Below, piece by piece: positions 1 through 5,586 of a stretch of DNA of 5,691 bases (positions are counted from its first letter, which is position 1; the number at the start of each line of letters is the position of its first letter). The translations under genes were made by a program, and so were the position numbers. This DNA is from an uncultured Acidimicrobiaceae bacterium (GTDB lineage Bacteria > Actinomycetota > Acidimicrobiia > Acidimicrobiales > UBA8592). Under the pieces are notes generated by a model. That model was not told the DNA's origin. It saw only the letters and a program-made list of their open reading frames with translations, and did no database searches. The DNA lies in NCBI GenBank assembly GCA_913031515.1, contig CAJWET010000110.1, forward strand, positions 1 through 5,691. Reading direction: 5' to 3'.

Positions 1-16
1 CCACCGCATCACTCAT
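1..16 (-). CDS. azlD: Probable azlD start (partial, cut by window edge)
   Basis: Only the first few codons would be inside the window. An ATG at 16 overlaps the azlC stop by 8 nt in the arrangement ATGAGTGA and reads M-S-D-A-V. A second ATG at 9, in the arrangement TGATG, would read M-R-W instead. AzlC and AzlD normally form a two-subunit branched-chain amino acid exporter, with azlD directly downstream and often overlapping azlC. That context is the main support, because the visible sequence is too short to identify a protein. Which start is used cannot be decided here. Confidence 0.4.
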
Positions 17-695
17 GATTAACCTGTTCTTTCCATGGTCGAAGAAAGAGCACGGCCGATGCTGCAGCGATCACCGGTATTCCTGGAGGAACAACGGGAA
101 CGAGCAAAAATGCGACAACGGCACCAATTCCTGCAACAACCTGGTGCTCTCTTGAAGAGAGCTTCGGCCATACAAGCCCAAGGAACGCCGCCGGTATAGT
201 CGCATCAATTCCAAGGTCCTCTATAAGCGTCCCCGCTCCTGATAACAATGCAACCCCGACCCACGTCATAAAATTCCAAAAAATGAACACGCTAAAACCC
301 GCCCAAAGATACCCATATCGGCGCAAGGCATGAGATTGCTGACTAGATCCCACCGCTGTCGCTTCGTCGATCATCAATTGAGAAGTTAACGCCCTCCACA
401 ATAATGACCCTCGAAGAGAAGGCGCCATGGCGACACCAAAAGCCAACGAACGGAGATTCAAAAGAAGCCCTGCGATGACAGCAGCAACGATCGTACCTCC
501 TTCAGCTAGCACAGTTACTGCAGCAAATTGTGAGGAGCCACCAAAGACGAAGCTAGAGAAACCAAGCGCTTCCCATGTTCCAAGACCAGCTTCAGTACAT
601 AAAGCGCCAAAAGCAGCGCCAAAAGGAGCCACTGCAAGGCCAACAGAGATTGCCTGTATACGGATTTTCCGGCGCACAGTCACAAGTTCAGACAT
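9..695 (-). CDS. azlC: AzlC family branched-chain amino acid exporter, large subunit
   Basis: This is a 228-residue inner-membrane protein, the usual length for AzlC, the large subunit of AzlCD-type exporters (Bacillus AzlCD, E. coli YgaZH) that export branched-chain amino acids or analogues. Family landmarks visible are an N-terminal G-x-x-x-A-P-F-G-x-x-F-G stretch (about 19-30), GGSSQFA at 52-58, a hydrophobic helix leading to the NLRSLAFG segment (80-87), the MIDEATAV segment (108-115) and AFLGLVWP (170-177). Several further hydrophobic helices fill 125-220. The start ATG at 695 has no Shine-Dalgarno sequence, but a TATCCT hexamer ends 7 nt before it, which suggests a leaderless transcript. 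The gene lies 79 nt after the small membrane gene and probably overlaps azlD. Family assignment is firm; the exact substrate is inferred. Confidence 0.9.
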   Translation of the reverse strand: MSELVTVRRKIRIQAISVGLAVAPFGAAFGALCTEAGLGTWEALGFSSFVFGGSSQFAAVTVLAEGGTIVAAVIAGLLLNLRSLAFGVAMAPSLRGSLLWRALTSQLMIDEATAVGSSQQSHALRRYGYLWAGFSVFIFWNFMTWVGVALLSGAGTLIEDLGIDATIPAAFLGLVWPKLSSREHQVVAGIGAVVAFLLVPVVPPGIPVIAAASAVLFLRPWKEQVNHE

Positions 696-708
696 AGATC
701 AAAGGATA
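696..708 (-). promoter_or_regulatory. Candidate -10 element for leaderless azlC mRNA
   Basis: On the minus strand TATCCT (708-703) fits the TANNNT -10 pattern common in actinobacteria. It is followed by exactly 7 nt and then the A of the azlC ATG, the spacing expected if transcription starts at the start codon. No Shine-Dalgarno sequence precedes the ATG. I see no good -35 match 16-18 nt further upstream, so this is a suggestion only. Confidence 0.3.
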
Positions 709-774
709 GAGCGGAGTGTTGCTGATCTTGACGGTAGGCAAAACGTTTTCCACCATCTGACTGAAAAATATTAC

Positions 775-981
775 TTAGCCAGCGATTAAGCTTCCGATCG
801 CCCAAATAGAAACGACCAGACCGAGAAGTATCATCACTATCGTTCTTCCGAGAGGAGGCCTCTCATGGTCACTGTCTTTAGGAGCTCCTCTGGTATTTAT
901 CAGAGCCATAAAGTTACCTACGGCAAGCGCTCCACCAAATGCCAAAGCAAGTAGAACAAGGAGATTTTCGCCTAAAAACAT
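775..981 (-). CDS. Small two-helix membrane protein of unknown function
   Basis: This encodes 68 residues. Two hydrophobic segments are evident: about 5-27 (Leu/Ala/Gly rich, with Asn at 23) and about 46-66 (ending near the C-terminus with Trp, Ile and Ala). A short polar linker (about 29-45) contains Lys, Asp, His, Glu and Arg and a P-P-L-G-R motif. The predicted topology is a helical hairpin in the cytoplasmic membrane. The ATG lies only 12 nt after the dnaB stop. The purine-rich GAGAAG directly abuts the ATG, which is too close for a normal ribosome binding site, so translation may be coupled to dnaB. It is too short and lacks the sequence features of AzlD, so I do not assign it as the azlC partner. 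Coding status is supported by the in-frame hydrophobic pattern and tight placement; I do not recognise the family. Confidence 0.7.
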   Translation of the reverse strand: MFLGENLLVLLALAFGGALAVGNFMALINTRGAPKDSDHERPPLGRTIVMILLGLVVSIWAIGSLIAG

Positions 982-993
982 CTTCTCATAAGT

Positions 994-2403
994 TTAGAAT
1001 TCTTGAGTTGGCGGGCCATCAATTCCTGGTTTAGCCATATCGACAAATTTCGTGAAGTGCGGGAGAAAGGCCAACCGTACCCTATCGGTAGGGCCAGATC
1101 GATGTTTCGCAACTTGAATTTCCGCCATTCCAGTGTCAGGACTTTCCGGATCATAAACCTCATCACGATAAAGGAACATGACAACATCTGCATCTTGTTC
1201 AATGGAGCCGGATTCACGTAGATCAGACAACATGGGCCTCTTATCCGAACGTGATTCAAGATTACGGCTGAGCTGAGAGAGCGCCATAACAGGACACTCT
1301 AACTCCCGAGCTAAAATCTTTAAGCCGCGACTGATTTCAGATACTTCAACCTGTCGGTTTTCAGCCCTAACGCGACCACTCATTAATTGGAGGTAGTCAA
1401 CGACAACTAGTCCAAGATTCCCAATGCGGCTCTTTAATCGGCGAGCCTTTGCCCGTATTTCCATGACTGTGGTGTTGGGGTTATCATCTATCCATATTGG
1501 CGCTTCAGCTAAACGTCCAACGGCGTGACTGATTTTTGTCCAGTCACTATCATTCATCTTCCCTGTTCGTACCTTGCTGGAATCCACTCGTGCTTCTGTA
1601 CAAAGCAGCCGTTGGCTAATTTCAAGTTGACTCATTTCTAGTGAAAAAAACAGCACCGGAAAGTTTGCATTCATAGCTGCATGGGTTGCAATGTTCAACC
1701 CGAAACTGGTTTTTCCCATGGCAGGTCGGGCCCCTACCACTATAAAGTTGTTTGGTTGTAATCCGGCAAGAACACGGTCAAGGTCTGTAAACCCTGTCGG
1801 CGTTCCGGTAACATCACTTCCGTGCTCTACAAGGTATTCAAGCCGGTTTAGCCCATCGTCGAGTAAGGACCGGATTTCAACAAAGGAATCTTCTGCTCTC
1901 CCCTGAGCAAGATTGAAAACAAGAGTCTCTGCCTCATCAAGCGCCTTCACGACATCATCTGGTTGTGAGAAGCCAATTTCAGCAATTTCTGAACCCGTGC
2001 TGATAAGGCGGCGCAACTGGGCATGGGAATGCACAATTCGGGCATACTCGGAGGTATTTGTCGCGGCTGGCGTCCCAGCTTGCAAACCAATTAATGTTGC
2101 ATTACCACCGATTCCATCTAGTAGGTTCGCTCGAGCCAGTTCATCGGCGACAGTAACAATATCGGCAGGTTCACCAGCTCCAAAAAGAGAGGTTATGGCA
2201 TTAAAAATATGCTGGTGAGCTGGTTTATAAAAATCATCGACGGAAATAATTTCGATAGCATCGGCAACAGCGTCTTTGCTGAGCAGCATTGCGCCAATTA
2301 AAGATTCTTCTGCGGCCAGATTGTGTGGAGGGACGCGTTGCGATCGCCTTTGCGGCCGCTCGCTATCAGGAGGGTTCTCGGATGACGAAAATTGGTCAGA
2401 CAT
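994..2403 (-). CDS. dnaB: Replicative DNA helicase DnaB
   Basis: This is the 469-residue hexameric 5'-3' helicase that unwinds DNA at the replication fork and works with primase. The N-terminal DnaB domain begins at PPHNLAAEESLIGAMLL (25-41). A linker follows (about 165-200), then the RecA-like C-terminal domain: Walker A GARPAMGKTS at 224-233, catalytic Glu in FSLEMS (E255), Walker B LVVVDYLQLM at 332-341 with D336, ALSQLSR at 374-380, the LRESGSIEQDAD segment at 395-406, and the KHRSGPT motif at 433-439 supplying the expected arginine finger (R435). Length is normal and no intein interrupts the Walker A site, where actinobacterial DnaB proteins often carry one. The ATG at 2403 has only AT-rich sequence and no clear ribosome binding site before it. 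The upstream region carries DnaA-box-like sites. The product is certain; the exact start slightly less so. Confidence 0.97.
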   Translation of the reverse strand: MSDQFSSSENPPDSERPQRRSQRVPPHNLAAEESLIGAMLLSKDAVADAIEIISVDDFYKPAHQHIFNAITSLFGAGEPADIVTVADELARANLLDGIGGNATLIGLQAGTPAATNTSEYARIVHSHAQLRRLISTGSEIAEIGFSQPDDVVKALDEAETLVFNLAQGRAEDSFVEIRSLLDDGLNRLEYLVEHGSDVTGTPTGFTDLDRVLAGLQPNNFIVVGARPAMGKTSFGLNIATHAAMNANFPVLFFSLEMSQLEISQRLLCTEARVDSSKVRTGKMNDSDWTKISHAVGRLAEAPIWIDDNPNTTVMEIRAKARRLKSRIGNLGLVVVDYLQLMSGRVRAENRQVEVSEISRGLKILARELECPVMALSQLSRNLESRSDKRPMLSDLRESGSIEQDADVVMFLYRDEVYDPESPDTGMAEIQVAKHRSGPTDRVRLAFLPHFTKFVDMAKPGIDGPPTQEF

Positions 2404-2710
2404 ATTCTTATTAATAACTATTTAAAACCGCGGGTATGACATTTTCATTACCACGAAGTACTAACAATGCCTTATTTCCCTTGTTTAATACAAGAGGAAA
2501 AATCAAATAATTGTGGGGATTAGTTGTGGTTAGCTCTGCTTTTTATCCACAAGGGTTGTGGGTTCTAAAATTAGGATTGTACTGGAATATCCCTGATGTA
2601 TTTAGTTAAGAAAATACCTCTGTTTCAAAGGCGTGGAACAAGCGCTGTTCTTCATTCTGGTATTGGTGAGTCTTCGATACTGCGAATTACCGGATCTTCA
2701 GCCAATCGTG
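2404..2710. other. 307-nt AT-rich intergenic region between rplI and dnaB
   Basis: I see no gene in this stretch. It holds a cluster of DnaA-box-like motifs (2511-2565, listed separately), a small hairpin with a 5-bp stem CTTGT/ACAAG around a 5-nt loop (2480-2494) without a T-run, and AT-rich tracts near 2501-2510 and directly before dnaB (2404-2427). A TTGAAA hexamer occurs on the minus strand near 2623-2628 and could serve as a -35 element, but no convincing -10 lies at the right distance. No strong intrinsic terminator is visible after rplI, so read-through into dnaB is possible. The gap is unusually long compared with the 0-40 nt spacing in the rest of the cluster, which suggests that dnaB has its own control region. 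Confidence 0.6.
2511..2565. promoter_or_regulatory. Cluster of DnaA-box-like sites upstream of dnaB
   Basis: A perfect consensus DnaA box TTATCCACA lies on the plus strand at 2543-2551. Three weaker CCACAA-type sites lie on the minus strand at about 2512-2520 (ATCCCCACA), 2525-2533 (CTAACCACA) and 2557-2565 (GAACCCACA). The perfect box and the last site form an exact inverted repeat, CCACAA-GGG-TTGTGG (2547-2561). The first two are direct repeats 13 nt apart. AT-rich sequence flanks the cluster. DnaA binds such 9-mers at origins and at some promoters. Whether this is a DnaA-controlled dnaB promoter, a DnaA reservoir or an origin element cannot be told from the window. Only one site matches the consensus exactly; the others differ at two or three positions. 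Confidence 0.5.
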
Positions 2711-3163
2711 TTATTCACTATCTGCTACCACTTCGATAGTGATGGGGAATTCAACATCGGGATGAGGTCGCGCCAAGATTTCGTACGTACCGATTTCTTT
2801 AATGTTGTCAGAAAGTTGAAGATCTTTACGGTTGAGAGTGACGTGTGCTTGACTTTCAAGAGCACTCACAATGTCGGAAGAAGTAACGGATCCAAAGAGC
2901 TTTCCTCCTTCACCGGCATTCATACTGATAGTGAGTGGTTTCTCCGATAAGCGGGCTGCCATTTCTTCAGCGACGGATCGTTCTTCTACCGCTTTCAGTT
3001 CACGAGATTTTCGCATCCGTTCTGCTTCTCGCTCTGCACCGGGGGTAGCTTTAAATGCAAGGCCTTGAGGTATAAGCCGGTTCTGTGCAAAACCGTCGGA
3101 GATATCAACTATGTCACCTTTATGCCCAACTCCCTCTACGTCGCTGCGCAATACGACTTTCAC
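2711..3163 (-). CDS. rplI: 50S ribosomal protein L9 (bL9)
   Basis: This encodes 150 residues, the normal length for bL9, an elongated 50S protein that binds 23S rRNA near the L1 stalk base and helps frame maintenance. The N-terminal domain begins MKVVL and carries the family signature G-x-x-G-x-K-G-D-I-V-x-I-x-D-G-(F/Y)-A-x-N-x-L-I-P-x-G-x-A (about 11-36). A charged connecting helix with many Glu, Arg and Lys follows (about 41-74). The C-terminal domain includes GGKLFGSVT (86-94) and ends with a P-I-T-I-E-V strand. The start is GTG, overlapping the rpsR stop in the 4-nt arrangement GTGA. A strong AGAGGAGG lies 7 nt upstream inside rpsR, so translation of the two genes is probably coupled. The identification is secure. 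Confidence 0.97.
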   Translation of the reverse strand: MKVVLRSDVEGVGHKGDIVDISDGFAQNRLIPQGLAFKATPGAEREAERMRKSRELKAVEERSVAEEMAARLSEKPLTISMNAGEGGKLFGSVTSSDIVSALESQAHVTLNRKDLQLSDNIKEIGTYEILARPHPDVEFPITIEVVADSE

Positions 3164-3660
3164 TCTGCCGCCTCCTCTGTAGTAGCCTCGTCAGGTGTTG
3201 CAGTTGTCTCTGGTGTAGGTGTTTGGGCTTCTGTTTCTGCTAGAACATCAACACTTACTGGCTCTTCGGTTTCCGTAGATGGTTCACTTTGAGCTTGCTG
3301 TGGCTCTGGATCCTTCTTGACATATCGTTCCTCTTTTGGGGGACGATTGTCTTCTCTAGATCGCCGGTCTCCACCACGCCCACCACGTTGGGTTGTGATC
3401 AGGTTCTTGTATGGCAGGAGAGCCATTTCACGTGCATTTTTAATCGCCATAGCTACATCACGTTGTTGCTGGGCGCTGTTCCCCGTTACTCGTCGTGCAC
3501 GGATTTTCGCCCGATCGGATACGAATCTTCGGAGTAAGTTAACGTCTTTCCAATCAATGTAGTCGATTTTTTCCTGCGTGAGGATAGAGACTTTCTTTTT
3601 ACCGCGGCGGGCCGCATCTGGGGGCGTTCTCACACCTTTTCTTTTTTTCGTCGGAGGCAT
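3160..3660 (-). CDS. rpsR: 30S ribosomal protein S18 (bS18) with long C-terminal extension
   Basis: This is bS18, which pairs with S6 and binds 16S rRNA in the platform of the 30S subunit. The conserved core runs from about 23 to 86: [21 protein letters not shown], then [20 protein letters not shown], then [21 protein letters not shown]. There is no cysteine, so it is the zinc-free form. Total length is 166 residues, while bS18 is usually about 75-90. The extra part has a basic RG/RR-rich stretch (about 92-116) followed by a Thr/Pro/Ala/Glu-rich acidic tail (117-166) with 15 Asp or Glu and no Lys or Arg. The reading frame is uninterrupted and the tail encodes the rplI ribosome binding site, so it is not an obvious artefact. 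The ATG follows the ssb stop by 13 nt with only a weak purine-rich GAAAGAAG before it. The core identification is certain; the role of the tail is unknown. Confidence 0.95.
   Translation of the reverse strand: MPPTKKRKGVRTPPDAARRGKKKVSILTQEKIDYIDWKDVNLLRRFVSDRAKIRARRVTGNSAQQQRDVAMAIKNAREMALLPYKNLITTQRGGRGGDRRSREDNRPPKEERYVKKDPEPQQAQSEPSTETEEPVSVDVLAETEAQTPTPETTATPDEATTEEAAE
3171..3178 (-). promoter_or_regulatory. rplI ribosome binding site inside the rpsR tail
   Basis: AGAGGAGG on the minus strand lies 7 nt before the GTG start of rplI. It coincides with the codons for a Glu-Glu pair near the end of S18. This strong site decides the GTG start of L9, which overlaps the rpsR stop codon. Confidence 0.8.
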
Positions 3661-3673
3661 TAGTTACTTCTTT

Positions 3674-4111
3674 CTAGAAAGGCTCTTCGTTTGGATCATA
3701 CGCGGGTGATGCTTGTGGTGCAGGAGCTGAACCTCCACCGAAGTCTCCTCCGCTGCGTTCGTTTCGGGTTACTTGAGCTGTGGCCCACTTGAGGCTCGGA
3801 CTGACTTCATCCGCTTGTATTTCGACTTTTGATCGAGTTTGCCCACTATCTCTGTCTTCCCATGATTGGTAATCGACACGCCCATATACAACTACGCGCA
3901 TTCCTTTTGTCAAGGTTTCCGCACAATTCTCAGCAAGTTCACGCCAGCAAGTAACATTAAAAAAATGGGACTTATCCTCACCACCGTTAGGGCCAGAGCG
4001 TTGATTCCACGCTACTCCCAAACTGCAAACTGCAACGCCGGATTGGGTAAAGCGTAGTTCTGGGTCACGGGTGAGATTCCCTACGATTACGATGTTGTTG
4101 TCAAATGCCAT
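3674..4111 (-). CDS. ssb: Single-stranded DNA-binding protein SSB
   Basis: This is a 145-residue SSB, which coats single-stranded DNA during replication, recombination and repair and recruits partner proteins through its C-terminal tip. An OB fold fills about 1-108: NNIVIVGNLTRDPELRFT at 5-22, VAVCSLGVAWN at 26-36, HFFNVTCWRELAENCA at 49-64 with the stacking aromatics F50, F51 and W56, GMRVVVYGRVDYQSW at 70-84, and KVEIQADEVSPSL at 95-107. A short Gly/Ala/Pro/Ser-rich linker follows, ending in the acidic tip DPNEEPF that matches the conserved partner-binding end. The tail is rather short. AAGGA lies 9 nt before the ATG at 4111. The gene starts 40 nt after rpsF and ends 13 nt before rpsR, the common placement between the S6 and S18 genes. 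Confidence 0.97.
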   Translation of the reverse strand: MAFDNNIVIVGNLTRDPELRFTQSGVAVCSLGVAWNQRSGPNGGEDKSHFFNVTCWRELAENCAETLTKGMRVVVYGRVDYQSWEDRDSGQTRSKVEIQADEVSPSLKWATAQVTRNERSGGDFGGGSAPAPQASPAYDPNEEPF

Positions 4112-4151
4112 TGTCCCTGTTCCTTATATGGTTCGTTTGGTACTAACCTAG

Positions 4152-4481
4152 TCAGCTTTTTTCAAGAAGTCCCCGCCGAATCGCTTCATGATCTGGAAGG
4201 CGGATAAGTTTGTGGCGAACCACTTCGTCAACAAATCGGAGTTGTCTCTCGAGCGGTTCCATATCTATTTGGCCGGTTGTCATCTCAAGGACGACATAAT
4301 GGCCTTCAGTTTTGTGGTTAATTTCATACGCGAATTTGCGTTTCCCCCACTTATTGGTTGATGCTACTTGCCCTTTTTGACCCTGGATCCAGGTCTCGAC
4401 ACTTTGAATAATTTCGTCAACCTTGACATCTTCTTCGTCACCGTCGACAATAATCATGATTTCGTAAGCTCGTGTAGTCAC
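4152..4481 (-). CDS. rpsF: 30S ribosomal protein S6 (bS6)
   Basis: This encodes 109 residues from a GTG start at 4481. bS6 binds 16S rRNA in the 30S platform as a heterodimer with S18. The sequence begins M-T-T-R-A-Y-E-I-M-I-I-V, the typical first strand, and contains the family signature KWGKRKFAYEINHKTEGHYVV at 44-64 and the final strand with RFVDEVVRHKLIRL (82-95). An upstream in-frame ATG at 4511 would add ten residues, but it would put the AGGAGGT ribosome binding site inside the coding region. Homology begins at the RAYEIM segment, so I prefer the GTG, 11 nt after AGGAGGT (4499-4493). The gene heads the rpsF-ssb-rpsR-rplI cluster and is preceded by a structured GC-rich leader. Confidence 0.95.
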   Translation of the reverse strand: MTTRAYEIMIIVDGDEEDVKVDEIIQSVETWIQGQKGQVASTNKWGKRKFAYEINHKTEGHYVVLEMTTGQIDMEPLERQLRFVDEVVRHKLIRLPDHEAIRRGLLEKS

Positions 4482-4492
4482 AACGAGTATGT

Positions 4493-4538
4493 ACCTCCTC
4501 TGGACCCGCATGCGGGGCCCCCAGTGGCACCTGGGGGC
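4493..4538 (-). promoter_or_regulatory. GC-rich double-hairpin leader of rpsF with strong ribosome binding site
   Basis: Read on the minus strand, a perfect 8-bp stem GCCCCCAG/CTGGGGGC (4538-4531 with 4524-4517) closes a 6-nt loop. It is followed at once by the 12-nt palindrome CCCGCATGCGGG (4516-4505), then CCAG, then AGGAGGT (4499-4493). The CCAG next to the ribosome binding site could alternatively pair with the CTGG of the first stem, giving two exclusive folds. No T-run follows, so it is not a terminator for panB. In several bacteria the S6:S18 complex binds a CCG-containing structure in the rpsF leader and represses its own operon. A CCCCG lies between the two hairpins here, but I cannot confirm that fold by eye. 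Confidence 0.5.
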
Positions 4539-4588
4539 AGGTTAAATTTGTTCTGATCAGGGTAGTGGCTTTAAAGAGAAATAGCGAC

Positions 4589-5473
4589 CTACCAACTACC
4601 TAAAGGATCATCCTTTAGTGAATCTGGTCTTCCGTAGAGTCCGAGTGTTTCCACCTCATCATCAGATAGTTGATAACTTTCTTCCTGTGTTGGAAAGGTC
4701 CCATTACGGACGTCATTGGCATACTGGGTTAATGCTTCGATTGAAGTTTCTTTGAGGTTTGCGTAAGTCCGAACAAATTTGGGCTGAAGGTCATGGTTTA
4801 TACCCAATAAATCATGGAATACAAGAACCTGCCCGTCGCAATCTGGCCCAGCACCAATTCCAATCGTTGGAATGTCCAATGATTCAGTGATTAGTTTTCC
4901 GACCAACGATGGAACGCATTCTAGAACAACTGAAAAACACCCTGCGTGCGCAAGTGCCTTCGCTTCATTAGAAATGGTGAGCGCCGCGTTTGTTGTTTTA
5001 CCTTGAATTTTGTAACCACCTAACGAGAGAATTGATTGCGGCGTCAAACCAAGGTGTCCCATAACGGGGATTTCCGCTTTGCTGATTGCTTCGATCATAG
5101 GAATACGGTCGTACCCGCCCTCGAGCTTAACGGCCTGAGCTCCAGCTCGAATAAGCTGAGCCGCATTCTTGACGGTTTCCTCTGGGGAAATGTGATAACT
5201 AAGCCATGGCAAATCAGCAACAATGAATGCATCAGGGGCAGCTCTAGCAACAGCAGCAGTGTGGTGCACCATATCCCCGACAGTGACCTGCAGTGTATCT
5301 TCGTATCCAAGAACGACCATGCCGAGGGAATCCCCGACAAGAATCACATCTGCTCCTGCTTCCATAACCATCTTGGCACCAGGGGCATCATAAGCGGTGA
5401 GCATGACAAGGGGCTTGTTTCCATCGCGCACTTTGTGAGATGCGACTTTAGGTGCGGACCATTTCATTCCCAT
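4589..5473 (-). CDS. panB: 3-methyl-2-oxobutanoate hydroxymethyltransferase (ketopantoate hydroxymethyltransferase)
   Basis: This encodes 294 residues. It transfers a hydroxymethyl group from 5,10-methylenetetrahydrofolate to 2-oxoisovalerate to give ketopantoate, the first committed step toward pantothenate and CoA, in the cytoplasm. The TIM-barrel motifs are all present: LTAYD at 25-29, VGDSLGMV at 46-53 with metal ligand D48, VADLPW at 85-90 with metal ligand D87, VKLEGG at 115-120 with K116 and E118, VMGHLGLTPQS at 137-147, VVLECVP at 182-188 with the general base E185, and PTIGIGAG further on. I chose the ATG at 5473, which has GGAG 9 nt upstream; an upstream in-frame TTG at 5488 would swallow that site, and the ATG at 5467 is also possible. 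It lies 107 nt before rpsF and about 107 nt after the oxidoreductase gene. No pan gene partner is visible in the window. Confidence 0.97.
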   Translation of the reverse strand: MGMKWSAPKVASHKVRDGNKPLVMLTAYDAPGAKMVMEAGADVILVGDSLGMVVLGYEDTLQVTVGDMVHHTAAVARAAPDAFIVADLPWLSYHISPEETVKNAAQLIRAGAQAVKLEGGYDRIPMIEAISKAEIPVMGHLGLTPQSILSLGGYKIQGKTTNAALTISNEAKALAHAGCFSVVLECVPSLVGKLITESLDIPTIGIGAGPDCDGQVLVFHDLLGINHDLQPKFVRTYANLKETSIEALTQYANDVRNGTFPTQEESYQLSDDEVETLGLYGRPDSLKDDPLGSW

Positions 5474-5556
5474 TGTTCTCCTCTCCAAGCTATAGATTCA
5501 ATAGTCTCCGACAGGTCATAGTGTAGAGCTTTTACAGAAATATGGGCATGGAATAT

Positions 5557-5586
5557 AAAAAAGGGCCGCCTGCAGGACATTTAGGC
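5557..5586 (-). terminator. Weak possible terminator after the oxidoreductase gene
   Basis: On the minus strand, a GC-rich stretch just past the stop codon (GCCT pairing with AGGC, 5586-5583 with 5571-5568, enclosing the palindrome CCTGCAGG) is followed by GGCCC and six T residues (5562-5557). Position and T-run suggest a terminator, but the stem is only 4 bp with a gap before the T-run, so support is weak. Confidence 0.25.

Noticed and set aside
427..789. Plus-strand open frame of 120 codons opposite azlC
   Set aside because: It lies antisense to the well-supported azlC, has Lys/Pro/Ala-rich composition typical of an antisense shadow, and shows no recognisable domain.
775..981. The 68-residue membrane protein as AzlD
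   Set aside because: AzlD is about 100 residues with more membrane segments and normally follows azlC; this gene precedes azlC and has only two helices.
972..1259. Minus-strand 95-codon frame overlapping the end of dnaB in another frame
   Set aside because: It overlaps the conserved DnaB C-terminus and the start of the small membrane gene and has no recognisable motif.
2480..2494. Small hairpin CTTGT/ACAAG as a terminator after rplI
   Set aside because: The stem is only 5 bp, AT-rich and without a following T-run, and lies over 200 nt past rplI.
2633..2950. Plus-strand 105-codon frame spanning the rplI end and the intergenic region
   Set aside because: Most of it is antisense to rplI, no ribosome binding site or domain is visible, and the composition looks like a shadow frame.
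4505..4538. The GC-rich hairpins after panB as an intrinsic terminator
   Set aside because: No T-run follows on the minus strand; the structure leads straight into the rpsF ribosome binding site, so a leader element is more likely.
5036..5521. Plus-strand open frame of 161 codons opposite panB
   Set aside because: Antisense to panB, whose active-site motifs are all intact; the plus-strand translation shows no family motif.
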